DNA of 64,000 nucleotides, taken from NCBI RefSeq assembly GCF_035918095.1, contig NZ_CP109137.1:6388001-6452000 (forward strand), read 5' to 3'. This stretch comes from Streptomyces sp. NBC_01750. GTDB lineage: Bacteria > Actinomycetota > Actinomycetes > Streptomycetales > Streptomycetaceae. The notes beneath the pieces were generated by a model. That model did not search any database and had not been told where the DNA came from. It worked only from the letters and a program-made list of their open reading frames with translations. This document shows positions 52,105 through 62,914 of this stretch, piece by piece (position 1 is the stretch's first letter; every line of letters begins with the position of its first letter). Both the position numbers and the translations under genes were made by a program.

Positions 52105-54051
52105 ATGTCCGCACCACTCGACAAGACCCAAGCTCCGAAGGTCAGTGAGCGCGAAGCACGACAGGTCGCCGAGGCCGCGCGCGAGCAGGACTGGCGCAGG
52201 CCCAGCTTCGCCAAGGAACTGTTCCTGGGCCGCTTCCGTCTCGACCTCATCCACCCGCATCCGCTGCCCGCCGAGGAGGACGCCCAGCGTGGCGAGGAAT
52301 TCCTGGCGAAGCTGCGCGACTTCTGCGAGACGCAGATCGACGGCGCCCGTATCGAACGGGAGGCGCGGATCCCGGACGAGGTGATCAACGGGCTCAAGGA
52401 GCTCGGCGCGCTCGGCATGAAGATCGACACGAAGTACGGCGGCCTCGGCCTCACCCAGGTGTACTACAACAAGGCGCTGGCGCTGGTCGGCTCGGCGAAC
52501 CCGGCGATCGGCGCGCTGCTCTCCGCGCATCAGTCGATCGGCGTACCGCAGCCGCTGAAACTTTTCGGCACGCAGGAGCAGAAGGACGTCTTCCTGCCGC
52601 GCCTCGCCCGTACCGACATCTCCGCCTTCCTGCTCACCGAGCCGGACGTCGGGTCCGACCCGGCCCGCCTGGCCACCATGGCCGTCCCGGACGGCGACTC
52701 GTACGTCCTCGACGGCGTCAAGCTCTGGACGACGAACGGAGTCGTCGCCGATCTCCTCGTGGTCATGGCCCGCGTCCCCAAGTCGGACGGCCACAAGGGC
52801 GGCATCACCGCGTTCGTCGTCGAGGCCGCGAGCGAGGGCATCACGGTCGAGCACCGCAACGCCTTCATGGGCCTGCGCGGCCTCGAGAACGGCGTCACCC
52901 GCTTCCACCAGGTGCGCGTCCCCGCCGCAAACCGCATCGGCCCCGAGGGCGCCGGCCTCAAGATCGCCCTCACCACCCTCAACACCGGTCGCCTCTCGCT
53001 GCCCGCGATGTGCGTCGGCGCCGGCAAGTGGTGTCTGAAAATCGCCCGCGAGTGGTCGGCGGCCCGCGAGCAGTGGGGCAAGCCGGTCGCCAGGCACGAG
53101 GCCGTCGGCGCCAAGATCTCCTTCATCGCGGCGACCACCTTCGCCCTGGAAGCGGTGCTCGATCTCTCCTCCCAGATGGCCGACGAGGACCGCAACGACA
53201 TCCGTATCGAGGCTGCGCTGGCCAAGCTGTACGGCTCGGAGATGGCCTGGCTGATGGCCGACGAACTGGTCCAGATCCGCGGCGGACGAGGCTACGAGAC
53301 CGCGGAATCGCTGGCGGCCCGCGGCGAACGGGCGGTCCCCGCCGAGCAGATCCTGCGTGACCTGCGTATCAACCGCATCTTCGAGGGTTCGACGGAGATC
53401 ATGCATCTGCTGATCGCCCGTGAGGCCGTCGACGCCCATCTCGCCGTGGCCGGGGACATCATCGACCCCGACAAACCGCTGTCCGCAAAGGCGAAGGCGG
53501 GCGCGAATGCCGCCGGGTTCTACGCCCGCTGGCTCCCGAAGCTGGTCACGGGGCGGGGCCAACTCCCGGGCACGTACGGCGAGTTCCACCCGTCCGGCTA
53601 TCCGGACCTCTCCGGGCACCTGCGCTACGTCGAACGCTCGGCCCGCAAGCTGGCCCGCTCCACCTTCTACGCCATGTCCCGCTGGCAGGGCCGGATGGAG
53701 ACCAAGCAGGGCTTCCTCGGCAGGATCGTCGACATCGGCGCGGAGCTGTTCGCGATGAGCGCGGCGTGTGTACGCGCTGAGCTGTTGCGTACGTCCGAGG
53801 GGTACGGCCGCGAGGCGTACCAGCTGGCCGACGCCTTCTGCCGGCAGTCCCGCATCCGCGTCGAGGAACTCTTCACTCGTCTGTGGTCCAACACCGACGA
53901 CCTCGACCGCAAGGTGGTGGAGGGCGTCCTGTCCGGTACGTACACGTGGCTGGAACAGGGCATCATCGACCCGAGCGGAGACGGCCCCTGGATCGCGGAC
54001 GCGACCCCCGGCCCGGCCGAACGGGACAACGTCCACCGCCCGATCCGCTGA
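52105..54051 (+). CDS. Acyl-CoA dehydrogenase (long, VLCAD-like)
   Basis: 648 residues, longer than the ~380-residue soluble type. Residues ~40-440 are the acyl-CoA dehydrogenase core: ALLSAHQSIGVPQPLKLFG, LTEPDVGSDPARLATMA and WTTNGVVADLLVVMARVP (FAD/substrate contacts), then RGYETAESLAARG and IFEGSTEIM. The extra ~200-residue helical C terminus resembles the VLCAD/ACAD9 branch that associates with membranes. It catalyses the first step of fatty-acid beta-oxidation. ATG 52105 follows CGAGGTGAG; the frame is open upstream without family similarity. Confidence 0.93.
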   Translation: MSAPLDKTQAPKVSEREARQVAEAAREQDWRRPSFAKELFLGRFRLDLIHPHPLPAEEDAQRGEEFLAKLRDFCETQIDGARIEREARIPDEVINGLKELGALGMKIDTKYGGLGLTQVYYNKALALVGSANPAIGALLSAHQSIGVPQPLKLFGTQEQKDVFLPRLARTDISAFLLTEPDVGSDPARLATMAVPDGDSYVLDGVKLWTTNGVVADLLVVMARVPKSDGHKGGITAFVVEAASEGITVEHRNAFMGLRGLENGVTRFHQVRVPAANRIGPEGAGLKIALTTLNTGRLSLPAMCVGAGKWCLKIAREWSAAREQWGKPVARHEAVGAKISFIAATTFALEAVLDLSSQMADEDRNDIRIEAALAKLYGSEMAWLMADELVQIRGGRGYETAESLAARGERAVPAEQILRDLRINRIFEGSTEIMHLLIAREAVDAHLAVAGDIIDPDKPLSAKAKAGANAAGFYARWLPKLVTGRGQLPGTYGEFHPSGYPDLSGHLRYVERSARKLARSTFYAMSRWQGRMETKQGFLGRIVDIGAELFAMSAACVRAELLRTSEGYGREAYQLADAFCRQSRIRVEELFTRLWSNTDDLDRKVVEGVLSGTYTWLEQGIIDPSGDGPWIADATPGPAERDNVHRPIR

Positions 54052-54054
54052 GAG

Positions 54055-54085
54055 ACTCCGGGGTGTCCGGCGGACGCCCCGGAGT
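54055..54085 (+). terminator. 14-bp stem hairpin after the acyl-CoA dehydrogenase
   Basis: ACTCCGGGGTGTCC (54055-54068) pairs with GGACGCCCCGGAGT (54072-54085) through 13 Watson-Crick pairs and one wobble pair, with a 3-nt loop, starting 4 bp after the stop codon. It lacks a T-run. Confidence 0.8.
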
Positions 54086-54134
54086 GACGTCCGCGGCGTG
54101 ATGACCGCCGCGGACGTGCTCTCCGTACGCGCCG

Positions 54135-54162
54135 TGCCGAGGAGGGCACGCCCTCCTCGGCA
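54135..54162 (+). terminator. Second hairpin, perfect 13-bp inverted repeat
   Basis: TGCCGAGGAGGGC (54135-54147) faces GCCCTCCTCGGCA (54150-54162), separated by only two bases. It lies 50 bp after the previous hairpin in the 295-bp gap before the lipoprotein gene. The rest of that gap (54163-54346) shows no further gene; it must hold the lipoprotein promoter. Confidence 0.7.
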
Positions 54163-54346
54163 GGCGGCCCCGCCCCACCGTGACCCGGACCTGCTCGTCA
54201 CTCGGTCCGGACCGGTCATTCGCCTGCCCCGCGGAGTGCTTCGTCGCCGGCACGGTCGGGGGCACTTCCGGAACCTTCTCGACCGCACCGGTCCCCGTGC
54301 CCGACAATCGACCTTCGATCACGGTCAACACGGAATCGGGGCAGGG

Positions 54347-55105
54347 ATGTTCGGGGCGGGGAATCAAGGCGTTCGCCGGCGGGCGGCTGCCCTCCTGATG
54401 GCGGTGGCGCTCAGCGCCGTCGCCGCGTGCGGCAGCAGTGACGACAAGGACGGCAAGGGCGGCGGGGGGACCAAGACGGACGACAGGCCGCCCGCCTCCG
54501 CCCCGAAGGCCCTCACCGAGGCCCGGCTCAAGGCCGTCTCCTTCACCGAAGGTGAGAAGGTCGGCACCTACACGGCCTCCGAGTTCACCCTCGGCGCGCC
54601 GCTCGGCGAGGACTACACCGCCGATCCCGTCATCTGCCAGCCCCTTGTCAGCCTCGCCGAGGGCTCCACCAGCCACGACCCCGCCGCCGAGGTCAACCGC
54701 CAGGTCGACATCCCCGACGAGATGGCCGGGCTCGGCGTCGCCGTACAACTGCGCTCGTACGCGAACGGTGAGGCCGCCGCCGTCATGAAGGCCCTCGGCA
54801 CCGCGGGGACCCGGTGCGCCGGCGGGTTCACCGAAGAGCGCGCCATCGCCAGGGCGAAGTACCTGAAGGTGGAGCCCGCCAAGGCGCCCGCCTTCGGGGA
54901 CGAGGCGACGGCGTTCCGCTTCACCATCCTCGATGTGAAGGGGAAGCTGAAGCTCTACGAGTACCTGACCGTCGTCCGCTCGGGCTCCACCACGCTCTCC
55001 TTCCGCGCCGAGATCATCGGCACCAAGGACGTCGGAGGAGTGCCCGAAGAGGTCATGAAGGCCCAGTGGGAGAAGTTCCGGGCGGGCTCGAGCACCGGAA
55101 CCTAG
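54347..55105 (+). CDS. Hypothetical lipoprotein
   Basis: 252 residues from ATG 54347. Signal peptide MFGAGNQGVRRRAAALLMAV, then lipobox VAAC with Cys28, followed by an Asp/Lys/Gly-rich linker (SSDDKDGKGGGGTKTDD) and a ~190-residue globular part with SFTEGEKVGTYTASEF. I recognise no catalytic motif. It is a surface-anchored protein of unknown function, found in Streptomyces. It stands 45 bp upstream of dxr in the same direction and may share its transcript. The long frame from 53768 is a shadow of the preceding gene. Confidence 0.8.
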   Translation: MFGAGNQGVRRRAAALLMAVALSAVAACGSSDDKDGKGGGGTKTDDRPPASAPKALTEARLKAVSFTEGEKVGTYTASEFTLGAPLGEDYTADPVICQPLVSLAEGSTSHDPAAEVNRQVDIPDEMAGLGVAVQLRSYANGEAAAVMKALGTAGTRCAGGFTEERAIARAKYLKVEPAKAPAFGDEATAFRFTILDVKGKLKLYEYLTVVRSGSTTLSFRAEIIGTKDVGGVPEEVMKAQWEKFRAGSSTGT

Positions 55106-55150
55106 GGACGCACTGTCCGGCCGGACAGGGGTAGCGGCCACAATGGGGGG

Positions 55151-56401
55151 ATGAGCGACAGCCCATCCCCCCTCGCCGACCCGCACCTCGTCTTCGACGC
55201 GACCGAAGGCCGCCGGGACATCGTCGTCCTCGGCTCCACCGGGTCCATCGGCACGCAGGCCATCGACCTGGTACTGCGCAACCCCGACCGCTTCCGTGTC
55301 ACCGCTCTCTCCGCCGCCGGCGGCCGCGTCGCACTCCTCGCCGAGCAGGCACGGCAGTTGGGCGTCGACACGGTCGCGGTGGCCCGCGAGGACACGGTGC
55401 CGGCGCTTCGCGAGGCACTCGCGGAGCAGTACGGATCCGCGCCCCTGCCCGAGGTCCTGGCAGGACCCGGTGCCGCCACCGAGCTCGCCGCCTCCGCCTG
55501 CCACACCGTGCTCAACGGCATCACCGGATCCATCGGACTCGCGCCCACCCTCGCCGCCCTCGAGGCCGGCCGGACGCTCGCCCTCGCCAACAAGGAGTCG
55601 CTCATCGTCGGCGGGCCGCTGGTCAAGGCCCTCGCCAAGCCCGGCCAGATCATTCCGGTCGACTCCGAGCACGCCGCCCTCTTCCAGGCGCTGGCCGCGG
55701 GGACGAGGGCCGACGTACGCAAGCTGGTGGTGACGGCCTCCGGCGGGCCGTTCCGTGGCCGTACGCGTGCCGAGCTGGCACATGTCGCTCCCCAGGACGC
55801 TCTCGCCCACCCCACGTGGGCCATGGGCCCGGTGATCACGGTGAACAGCGCCACACTCGTCAACAAGGGGCTGGAGGTCATCGAGGCGCATCTCCTCTAC
55901 GACATCCCCTTCGACCGCATCGAGGTCGTCGTACATCCTCAGTCCTACGTTCACTCCATGGTGGAGTTCACGGACGGCTCGACCATCGCCCAGGCGACCC
56001 CGCCCGATATGCGAGGCCCGATCGCCCTCGGCATCGGCTGGCCCGAGCGGGTGCCCGACGCCGCCCCCGCCTTTGACTGGTCCAGGGCCTCGAGCTGGGA
56101 GTTCTTCCCGCTCGACACCGAGGCCTTCCCCTCGGTGGGACTCGCCCGGCAGGTGGGGGAGCTGGGCGGAACGGCCCCGGCGGTGTTCAATGCCGCGAAT
56201 GAGGAGTGCGTGGACGCATTCCTCGCCGGGCGGCTGCCGTTCAACGGAATCATGGATACGGTCACCGGAGTCGTCGCCGAACACGGCGTTCCCGCCTCGG
56301 GAACCTCACTTACGGTGGCAGACGTCCTGGAAGCGGAGACCTGGGCCCGGGCGAGGGCCCGGGAACTGGCGGTTAAGGCGACAGCGGAGGCTCGCGCATG
56401 A
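55151..56401 (+). CDS. dxr: 1-deoxy-D-xylulose-5-phosphate reductoisomerase
   Basis: 416 residues. The NADPH-binding motif is [16 protein letters not shown] (27-42), with the catalytic-domain signatures [32 protein letters not shown] and the substrate loop [25 protein letters not shown]. It converts DXP to MEP, the committed step of the non-mevalonate isoprenoid pathway. The gene's last four bases overlap the rseP start (ATGA). ispG lies one gene further on. Confidence 0.97.
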   Translation: MSDSPSPLADPHLVFDATEGRRDIVVLGSTGSIGTQAIDLVLRNPDRFRVTALSAAGGRVALLAEQARQLGVDTVAVAREDTVPALREALAEQYGSAPLPEVLAGPGAATELAASACHTVLNGITGSIGLAPTLAALEAGRTLALANKESLIVGGPLVKALAKPGQIIPVDSEHAALFQALAAGTRADVRKLVVTASGGPFRGRTRAELAHVAPQDALAHPTWAMGPVITVNSATLVNKGLEVIEAHLLYDIPFDRIEVVVHPQSYVHSMVEFTDGSTIAQATPPDMRGPIALGIGWPERVPDAAPAFDWSRASSWEFFPLDTEAFPSVGLARQVGELGGTAPAVFNAANEECVDAFLAGRLPFNGIMDTVTGVVAEHGVPASGTSLTVADVLEAETWARARARELAVKATAEARA

Positions 56402-57699
56402 CGATTCTGTTGACGGTCCTCGGCATAGCTCTCTTTGCTGTGGGACTGCTGGTCTCGATCGCCTGGCACGAGCTGGGCCATTTGTCGACGGCCAAGCTCT
56501 TCGGCATCCGCGTGCCCCAGTACATGGTCGGCTTCGGCCCCACCATCTGGTCCCGGCACAAGGGCGAGACGGAGTACGGAATCAAGGCCATCCCGATGGG
56601 TGGCTACATCCGCATGATCGGGATGTTCCCGCCGGGGGAGGACGGCCGGATCGCGGCCCGGTCCACCTCGCCCTGGCGCGGGATGATCGAGGACGCCCGC
56701 TCGGCTGCCTTCGAGGAGCTGAAGCCCGGCGACGAGAACCGGCTCTTCTACACGCGCAAGCCGTGGAAGCGCGTCATCGTGATGTTCGCGGGACCGTTCA
56801 TGAACCTGGTCCTCGCCGTCGCGATCTTCCTCGGGGTGTCGATGTCCTTCGGCTTCGCCACCCAGACCACCCAGGTCGCCGGGGTCCAGAAGTGCGTCAT
56901 CTCGCAGAGCGAAGAGCGCGACAAGTGCCAGAAGGGCGACCCGGTCTCGCCCGCCCAGGCCGCGGGTCTGAGGGAGGGCGACAAGATCGTCGCCTTCAAC
57001 TCGGAGCCCGTCACCGACTGGTCCGAGCTGTCGAACCACATCCGCGAGACGATCGGCCCCGCCACCATCACCGTCGAGCGTGACGGCAAGGAGCAGGTAC
57101 TCAAGGCCACCCTCGCCCGGAACCTGGTGGTCAAGAAGGACGCGGACGGAGCGGCCGTCCCCGGCAAATTCGTCCCCGCCGGATATCTGGGCTTCGCCGC
57201 GCAGACCGAGATCGTGCCGCTCTCCTTCACCGATTCCGTGAACCGCATGGGCGACATGATCGAGAACAGCGTCGATTCGATCGTCGCGCTGCCGTCCAAG
57301 ATCCCCGACCTGTGGAACGCGGCCTTCAGTGACGGCGAGCGCAAGGCCGACTCCCCGGTGGGTGTCGTCGGCGCGGCGCGTATCAGCGGTGAGGTGCTGA
57401 ACCTGGACGTCCCGACGCAGAGCATCATCGCGACCTTCCTGATGCTGCTCGCGACGTTCAACCTCTCGCTGTTCCTGTTCAACATGCTGCCGCTGCTGCC
57501 GCTGGACGGCGGGCATATCGCAGGGGCGGTATGGGAGTCCGTACGCCGCAATATCGCGAAGGTGTTCCGCCGTCCGGACCCGGGTCCGTTCGACGTGGCC
57601 AAGCTGATGCCGGTCGCCTATGTCGTGGCGGGAATCTTCATCTGCTTCACGCTGCTCGTGCTGGTGGCCGACATCGTGAATCCGGTCAAGATCAGCTGA
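56398..57699 (+). CDS. rseP: Site-2 protease, RseP/Rip1-like zinc metalloprotease
   Basis: 433 residues. The zinc motif HELGH (His24-His28) sits in the first transmembrane helix ([19 protein letters not shown]), one PDZ domain spans about 165-240 ([21 protein letters not shown]), and the third-ligand motif [10 protein letters not shown] lies near residue 370 in a later helix. It cleaves membrane anti-sigma factors and other substrates in regulated intramembrane proteolysis. It overlaps dxr by 4 bp, an arrangement seen widely in bacteria. Confidence 0.95.
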   Translation: MTILLTVLGIALFAVGLLVSIAWHELGHLSTAKLFGIRVPQYMVGFGPTIWSRHKGETEYGIKAIPMGGYIRMIGMFPPGEDGRIAARSTSPWRGMIEDARSAAFEELKPGDENRLFYTRKPWKRVIVMFAGPFMNLVLAVAIFLGVSMSFGFATQTTQVAGVQKCVISQSEERDKCQKGDPVSPAQAAGLREGDKIVAFNSEPVTDWSELSNHIRETIGPATITVERDGKEQVLKATLARNLVVKKDADGAAVPGKFVPAGYLGFAAQTEIVPLSFTDSVNRMGDMIENSVDSIVALPSKIPDLWNAAFSDGERKADSPVGVVGAARISGEVLNLDVPTQSIIATFLMLLATFNLSLFLFNMLPLLPLDGGHIAGAVWESVRRNIAKVFRRPDPGPFDVAKLMPVAYVVAGIFICFTLLVLVADIVNPVKIS

Positions 57700-57715
57700 G
57701 CGAGTCCCTTTCGTG

Positions 57716-57744
57716 GCGGCCGGACACCCTTTGTGTCCGGCCGC
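57716..57744 (+). terminator. 12-bp stem hairpin between rseP and ispG
   Basis: GCGGCCGGACAC (57716-57727) is exactly complementary to GTGTCCGGCCGC (57733-57744), with a 5-nt loop CCTTT. It starts 17 bp after the rseP stop and precedes ispG by about 120 bp, so ispG probably has its own promoter. Confidence 0.8.
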
Positions 57745-57862
57745 TCACCTTTGAGTGGACTCCGGGCGGCGATGTGCTGGGCCGAACCTCAGTGCCGTAA
57801 TCTCGGAGTCTGGAGCCCGCCGATCTCGGGACCTCGATCCACACCTTGGGGTTGCACAGCAG

Positions 57863-59017
<1,155 letters not shown>

Positions 59018-59140
59018 CATTTCCGTACCGGCCCCGTGCACGTCCCCTGGCGTGTCGCGGGGCCTTGTGCTGGGCTCGGCACCCCGCAGACCTGCCAGGT
59101 ACAGTGCGGAGACCAGCAGACCGTATGGTGAGGCCCCCTC

Positions 59141-59986
59141 GTGTTGACGCAGACCACCACCCGGGTCCTCGAACCCAGCGACCTCGGCGCAGCGCTCGCG
59201 ATCCTCGAGAGCGAGCCCGTGACGAATGCCTTCGTCACGTCCCGCGTCCAGGTCGCCGGGCTCGACCCCTGGCGCCTCGGCGGCGAGATGTGGGGCTGGT
59301 ACGCGGACGGGCGGCTGCGCTCGCTGTGCTATTCCGGCGCCAATCTCGTGCCCATCTGTGCCACCCCCGAAGCCGTACGCGCCTTCGCCGAGCGGGCCCG
59401 CAGGACAGGCCGCCGCTGCTCCTCCATCGTCGGCCCGGCCGAGTCCACCGCCGAGCTGTGGCGGCTGCTCGAGCCGAGCTGGGGCCCGGCCAGGGACGTG
59501 CGCGCCCAGCAGCCCCTCATGGTCACCGAGCAGCCCCCCGGCGGCATCGAGCCGGATCCTTACGTCCGCCGCATCCGCAAGGACGAGATAGACGTGATCA
59601 TGCCGGCCTGCGTGGCGATGTTCACCGAGGAGGTCGGCGTCTCGCCGATGGCCGGTGACGGTGGCCTGCTCTACCAGGCACGGGTGGCCGAACTCGTCGG
59701 CGCGGGAAGGTCGTTCGCCCGTATCGACGACGGCAAGGTCGTCTTCAAGGCCGAGATCGGCGCGGCCACCAGCGAGGCCTGCCAGATCCAAGGCGTCTGG
59801 GTCGCACCGGAGTTCCGCGGCCGCGGGCTGTCCGAGACGGGCATGGCGGCCGTGCTGCGCTATGCCCTGCAGGATGTCGCACCGGTCGTCAGCCTGTACG
59901 TGAACGACTACAACACCGCAGCCAGGGCGGCGTACCGGCGGGTCGGCTTCCGCGAGGTCGGCGCCTTCATGAGCGTGCTGTTCTGA
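59141..59986 (+). CDS. GNAT family N-acetyltransferase with N-terminal DUF4081
   Basis: 281 residues from GTG 59141. The first ~140 residues match the actinobacterial DUF4081 region (SEPVTNAFVTSRVQVAGLDP, RRCSSIVGPAESTAELW). The C-terminal half is a GNAT domain with the acetyl-CoA motif VWVAPEFRGRGLSETGMAAV and VSLYVNDYNTAARAAYRRVGF. The acceptor is unknown. It follows ispG by 123 bp, and a second GNAT gene follows it by 30 bp. Confidence 0.9.
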   Translation: MLTQTTTRVLEPSDLGAALAILESEPVTNAFVTSRVQVAGLDPWRLGGEMWGWYADGRLRSLCYSGANLVPICATPEAVRAFAERARRTGRRCSSIVGPAESTAELWRLLEPSWGPARDVRAQQPLMVTEQPPGGIEPDPYVRRIRKDEIDVIMPACVAMFTEEVGVSPMAGDGGLLYQARVAELVGAGRSFARIDDGKVVFKAEIGAATSEACQIQGVWVAPEFRGRGLSETGMAAVLRYALQDVAPVVSLYVNDYNTAARAAYRRVGFREVGAFMSVLF

Positions 59987-60016
59987 CCGCCCGCAGTGGG
60001 AAGTAGGGTTTCGCGC

Positions 60017-60586
60017 ATGGCAGCACTTTCAGGAGGCGGACCCCGGACGCCCAGCGTTGCGGTCGGGCCGGTCGATCTCGCCGCACGGGTCGATGAGGCC
60101 CTCGCGGTGCAGGCCCTCGCCTTCGGACTCACCGACGACGAGATCGAGGTGCGCCGTCATATCGTCTACCGGCATCTCCTGCACCCGGGGGCCCGTGCAC
60201 TCGGTGCGCTGACGGAGTCGGGCCGCCTTGTGGGATTCGTCTACGGCATGCCCAACGACCGCACGCACTGGTGGTCCACCGTCGTCGAGCCGTATCTGCG
60301 CGGCAACGGCTCCGACGGCTGGCTCGACAACTCCTTTGTGATCACCGAACTCCATGTCCACCCCGGCTTCCAGGGCCGGGGCATCGGCCGCTCGCTGATC
60401 ACCACGATCACCGACTGCGTCGACCAGCCGCGCTCGATCCTCTCCGCGATCGACACCGAGAGCCCGGCCCGTGGCCTGTACCGAGCGCTTGGCTACCAGG
60501 ACCTCGCGCGGCAGGTCGTCTTCCCCAGCGCACCCAGTCCGTACGCCGTCATGGGCGCCCCGCTGCCGCTGCTGCGCGGGAACTGA
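60017..60586 (+). CDS. GNAT family N-acetyltransferase
   Basis: 189 residues. The acetyl-CoA binding motif is [20 protein letters not shown], with the later [14 protein letters not shown]. The N-terminal part includes [20 protein letters not shown]. The acceptor is unknown. The ATG at 60017 is preferred; a GTG at 59996 would add seven residues. It lies between the other acetyltransferase and proS, all in the same direction. Confidence 0.9.
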   Translation: MAALSGGGPRTPSVAVGPVDLAARVDEALAVQALAFGLTDDEIEVRRHIVYRHLLHPGARALGALTESGRLVGFVYGMPNDRTHWWSTVVEPYLRGNGSDGWLDNSFVITELHVHPGFQGRGIGRSLITTITDCVDQPRSILSAIDTESPARGLYRALGYQDLARQVVFPSAPSPYAVMGAPLPLLRGN

Positions 60587-60651
60587 TTTCCGCCTGCCGG
60601 TGCCCCCCGGCTAACCTCCTGCTCATCACACGTTCCGAGCAGGAGTTCACC

Positions 60652-62346
60652 ATGGCCCAGGTCCAGCGCATGTCCCGTCTGATGGTCAAGACACTGCGCG
60701 ACGACCCGGCGGACGCGGAGACGCTCAACCACAAGCTGCTCGTGCGCGCCGGCTATGTGCGCCGTACGTCCGCCGGCATCTGGAGCTGGCTGCCGCTCGG
60801 CAAGAAGGTCCTGGAGAACATCACCCGCGTGGTCCGCGAGGAGATGGACGCCATCGGCGGCCAGGAAGTGCTGCTGCCCGCGCTGCTGCCCAAGGAGTCG
60901 TACGACGCGAGCGGGCGGTACGAGGAGTACGGCGACCTGCTCTTCCGCCTCAAGGACCGCAAGGGCGCCGACTACCTCCTCGGCCCCACACACGAAGAGA
61001 TCTTCACCCAGGTCGTCAAGGACCAGTGCTCGTCCTACAAGGACCTGCCGGTGATCCTCTACCAGATCCAGACGAAGTACCGCGACGAGGCCCGTCCGCG
61101 CGCGGGTGTGCTGCGCGGCCGCGAGTTCCAGATGAAGGACTCGTACTCCTTCGACACCACCGACGAGGGTCTCGTCGAGTCGTACCGGCTGCACCGCGAC
61201 GCCTACATCCGGATCTTCGAGCGGCTCGGCCTCGACCACCGCATCGTCTCGGCGGTCTCGGGCGCGATGGGTGGCTCGGCGTCCGAGGAGTTCCTGGCCC
61301 CGGCCCCGGCCGGCGAGGACACCTTCGTGGACTGTCCGGCCTGCGACTACGCGGCCAACACGGAGGCCGTGACCTTCACCGCGACCGCGGCGGAGGCCAC
61401 CTCCCACGGGCCCGTCGAGGAACTGGACACCCCCGACACCCCCACCATCGAGACCCTCGCCGCACACCTGGGCGTCCCGGCCTCGGCGACCCTGAAGAAC
61501 CTGCTGGTCAAGGTGGACGGCGAGATCGTCGCGGTCGGTGTCCCCGGCGACCGCGAGGTGGACCTCGGCAAGCTCGGCGAGCACCTGGCCCCGGCGGAGG
61601 TCGAGCTGGTCACCGCGGAGGACTTCGTGGAGCGCCCCGATCTCGTACGCGGCTATGTCGGCCCGCAGGGCCTCGCCAAGGTCCGTTACATCGCCGACCC
61701 GCGCATCGCGCCCGGCACGGCCTGGGTGACCGGCGCGAACAAGCCGGACACGCACGCGAAGAACGTCGTCTGCGGCCGTGACTTCGAGGTGGACGACTAC
61801 CTCGACGTGGTCGTGGTCGAGGACGGCGACCCCTGCCCGAAGTGCGGCGCGGGCCTGAGGCTCGACCGCGCGATCGAGATCGGCCACATCTTCCAGCTGG
61901 GCCGCAAGTTCGCGGACGCCTTCCAGCTCGACGTCCTGGGCCAGAACGGCAAGCCGGTCCGGGTGACGATGGGCTCGTACGGCATCGGCGTCTCCCGCGC
62001 GGTGGCGGCCCTGGCCGAGCAGACGGCCGACGACAAGGGCTTGTGCTGGCCGCGCGAGATCGCCCCGGCGGACGTCCACGTGGTGGCGGCGGGCAAGGCA
62101 CTCCAGACGGAGCTGGCGCTCGAGGTCGCGGAGAAGCTGGCCGCGGTGGGTCTGCGCGTACTGGTCGACGAGCGCCCCGGAGTCTCGCCGGGCGTGAAGT
62201 TCACGGACGCGGAACTGATCGGCGTCCCGAAGATCCTGGTGGCGGGCCGTCGCTCGGCCGAGGGCGTGGTGGAACTGAAGGACCGCCGCACGGGCGAGCG
62301 CGAAGAACTGACGGTGGCCGAGGCGATCACGCGCCTCAGTGCCTGA
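60652..62346 (+). CDS. proS: Prolyl-tRNA synthetase (bacterial type)
   Basis: 564 residues beginning [20 protein letters not shown]. Class II motifs appear in [40 protein letters not shown] (motif 2) and [17 protein letters not shown] (motif 3). Residues ~225-400 are the INS editing domain that removes Ala from tRNA-Pro, so this is the long prokaryotic type; the anticodon-binding domain is C-terminal. The ATG at 60652 follows AGGAG. It is followed by an unusual repeat array. Confidence 0.97.
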   Translation: MAQVQRMSRLMVKTLRDDPADAETLNHKLLVRAGYVRRTSAGIWSWLPLGKKVLENITRVVREEMDAIGGQEVLLPALLPKESYDASGRYEEYGDLLFRLKDRKGADYLLGPTHEEIFTQVVKDQCSSYKDLPVILYQIQTKYRDEARPRAGVLRGREFQMKDSYSFDTTDEGLVESYRLHRDAYIRIFERLGLDHRIVSAVSGAMGGSASEEFLAPAPAGEDTFVDCPACDYAANTEAVTFTATAAEATSHGPVEELDTPDTPTIETLAAHLGVPASATLKNLLVKVDGEIVAVGVPGDREVDLGKLGEHLAPAEVELVTAEDFVERPDLVRGYVGPQGLAKVRYIADPRIAPGTAWVTGANKPDTHAKNVVCGRDFEVDDYLDVVVVEDGDPCPKCGAGLRLDRAIEIGHIFQLGRKFADAFQLDVLGQNGKPVRVTMGSYGIGVSRAVAALAEQTADDKGLCWPREIAPADVHVVAAGKALQTELALEVAEKLAAVGLRVLVDERPGVSPGVKFTDAELIGVPKILVAGRRSAEGVVELKDRRTGEREELTVAEAITRLSA

Positions 62347-62370
62347 CCCTGTGTGCGCGTCTTGCGGCCC

Positions 62371-62806
62371 GAGGCCGGGCCTCGTGGGGTGGCCTGAGCG
62401 TCCTCGGCGCGAGGCCGGGGGTCCTGGGGCGGTCTGAAGCCTCTGCGCCGCGAGGCCGGGGGCCTGGGGCCTGGGGTGGTTTGAGCCTCTGTGGCGCGAG
62501 GCCGGGCGCGTGGAGGCGCGCCGGCCCCACACCGCGTGGCCGCGCGTTTCTTGGGCGAGGGTTTGGGCCCGACGCCGCGAGGCCGGTTTTCTTGGGTGGC
62601 CTGAGCTCCCACGCTGCGAGGACCGTCCTGAGTCTCTACGCCGCGGAGCCGGCGTCCCCCGGAGTGTGGGGGCGTCAGCCGGTGCCGCGAAGTCGACCTC
62701 CCTGGGGCCCTGCCCTCGTACGCCCCGAGGCCGGGTGTCCTGGGGTGGCCTGAGTCTCGGCGCCGCGGAGCTGGCGCCCCAGGGTGTGCGGGCGTCAGCA
62801 CCCACC
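62371..62806 (+). repeat. Degenerate tandem array of about 40-bp units
   Basis: Copies starting with GAGGCCGGG or a close variant begin at 62371, 62411, 62452, 62498, 62579, 62618, 62645, 62689, 62727 and 62767, mostly 38-46 bp apart, with one 81-bp interval that probably holds a decayed copy. The unit reads roughly GAGGCCGGGGTCCTGGGGYG followed by GYCTGAGYCTCYGCGCC. It lies in the 568-bp gap between proS and the convergent APH-like gene. I see no gene there. Confidence 0.8.
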
Positions 62807-62826
62807 TGTCCCTCCCCCCCGGGGGC

Positions 62827-62845
62827 CTGGGGGCACCGCCCCCAG
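62827..62845 (+). terminator. Hairpin between proS array and the APH-like gene
   Basis: CTGGGGG (62827-62833) pairs with CCCCCAG (62839-62845) across five bases and is followed by TTTCGGGAAGGGGCGGGTAG, a sequence context that recurs downstream of Streptomyces genes. It may serve proS, the convergent gene, or both. Confidence 0.65.
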
Positions 62846-62914
62846 TTTCGGGAAGGGGCGGGTAGGGGAAAGCGCCCCGCAGGCGCCCCGCGCCCCGTCC
62901 TCCGGAACCGTCGG

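Noticed and set aside
62371..62806. The proS-downstream repeats as a CRISPR array
   Set aside because: Units are degenerate and nearly contiguous, with no constant repeat/unique spacer pattern, and no cas gene is in the window.
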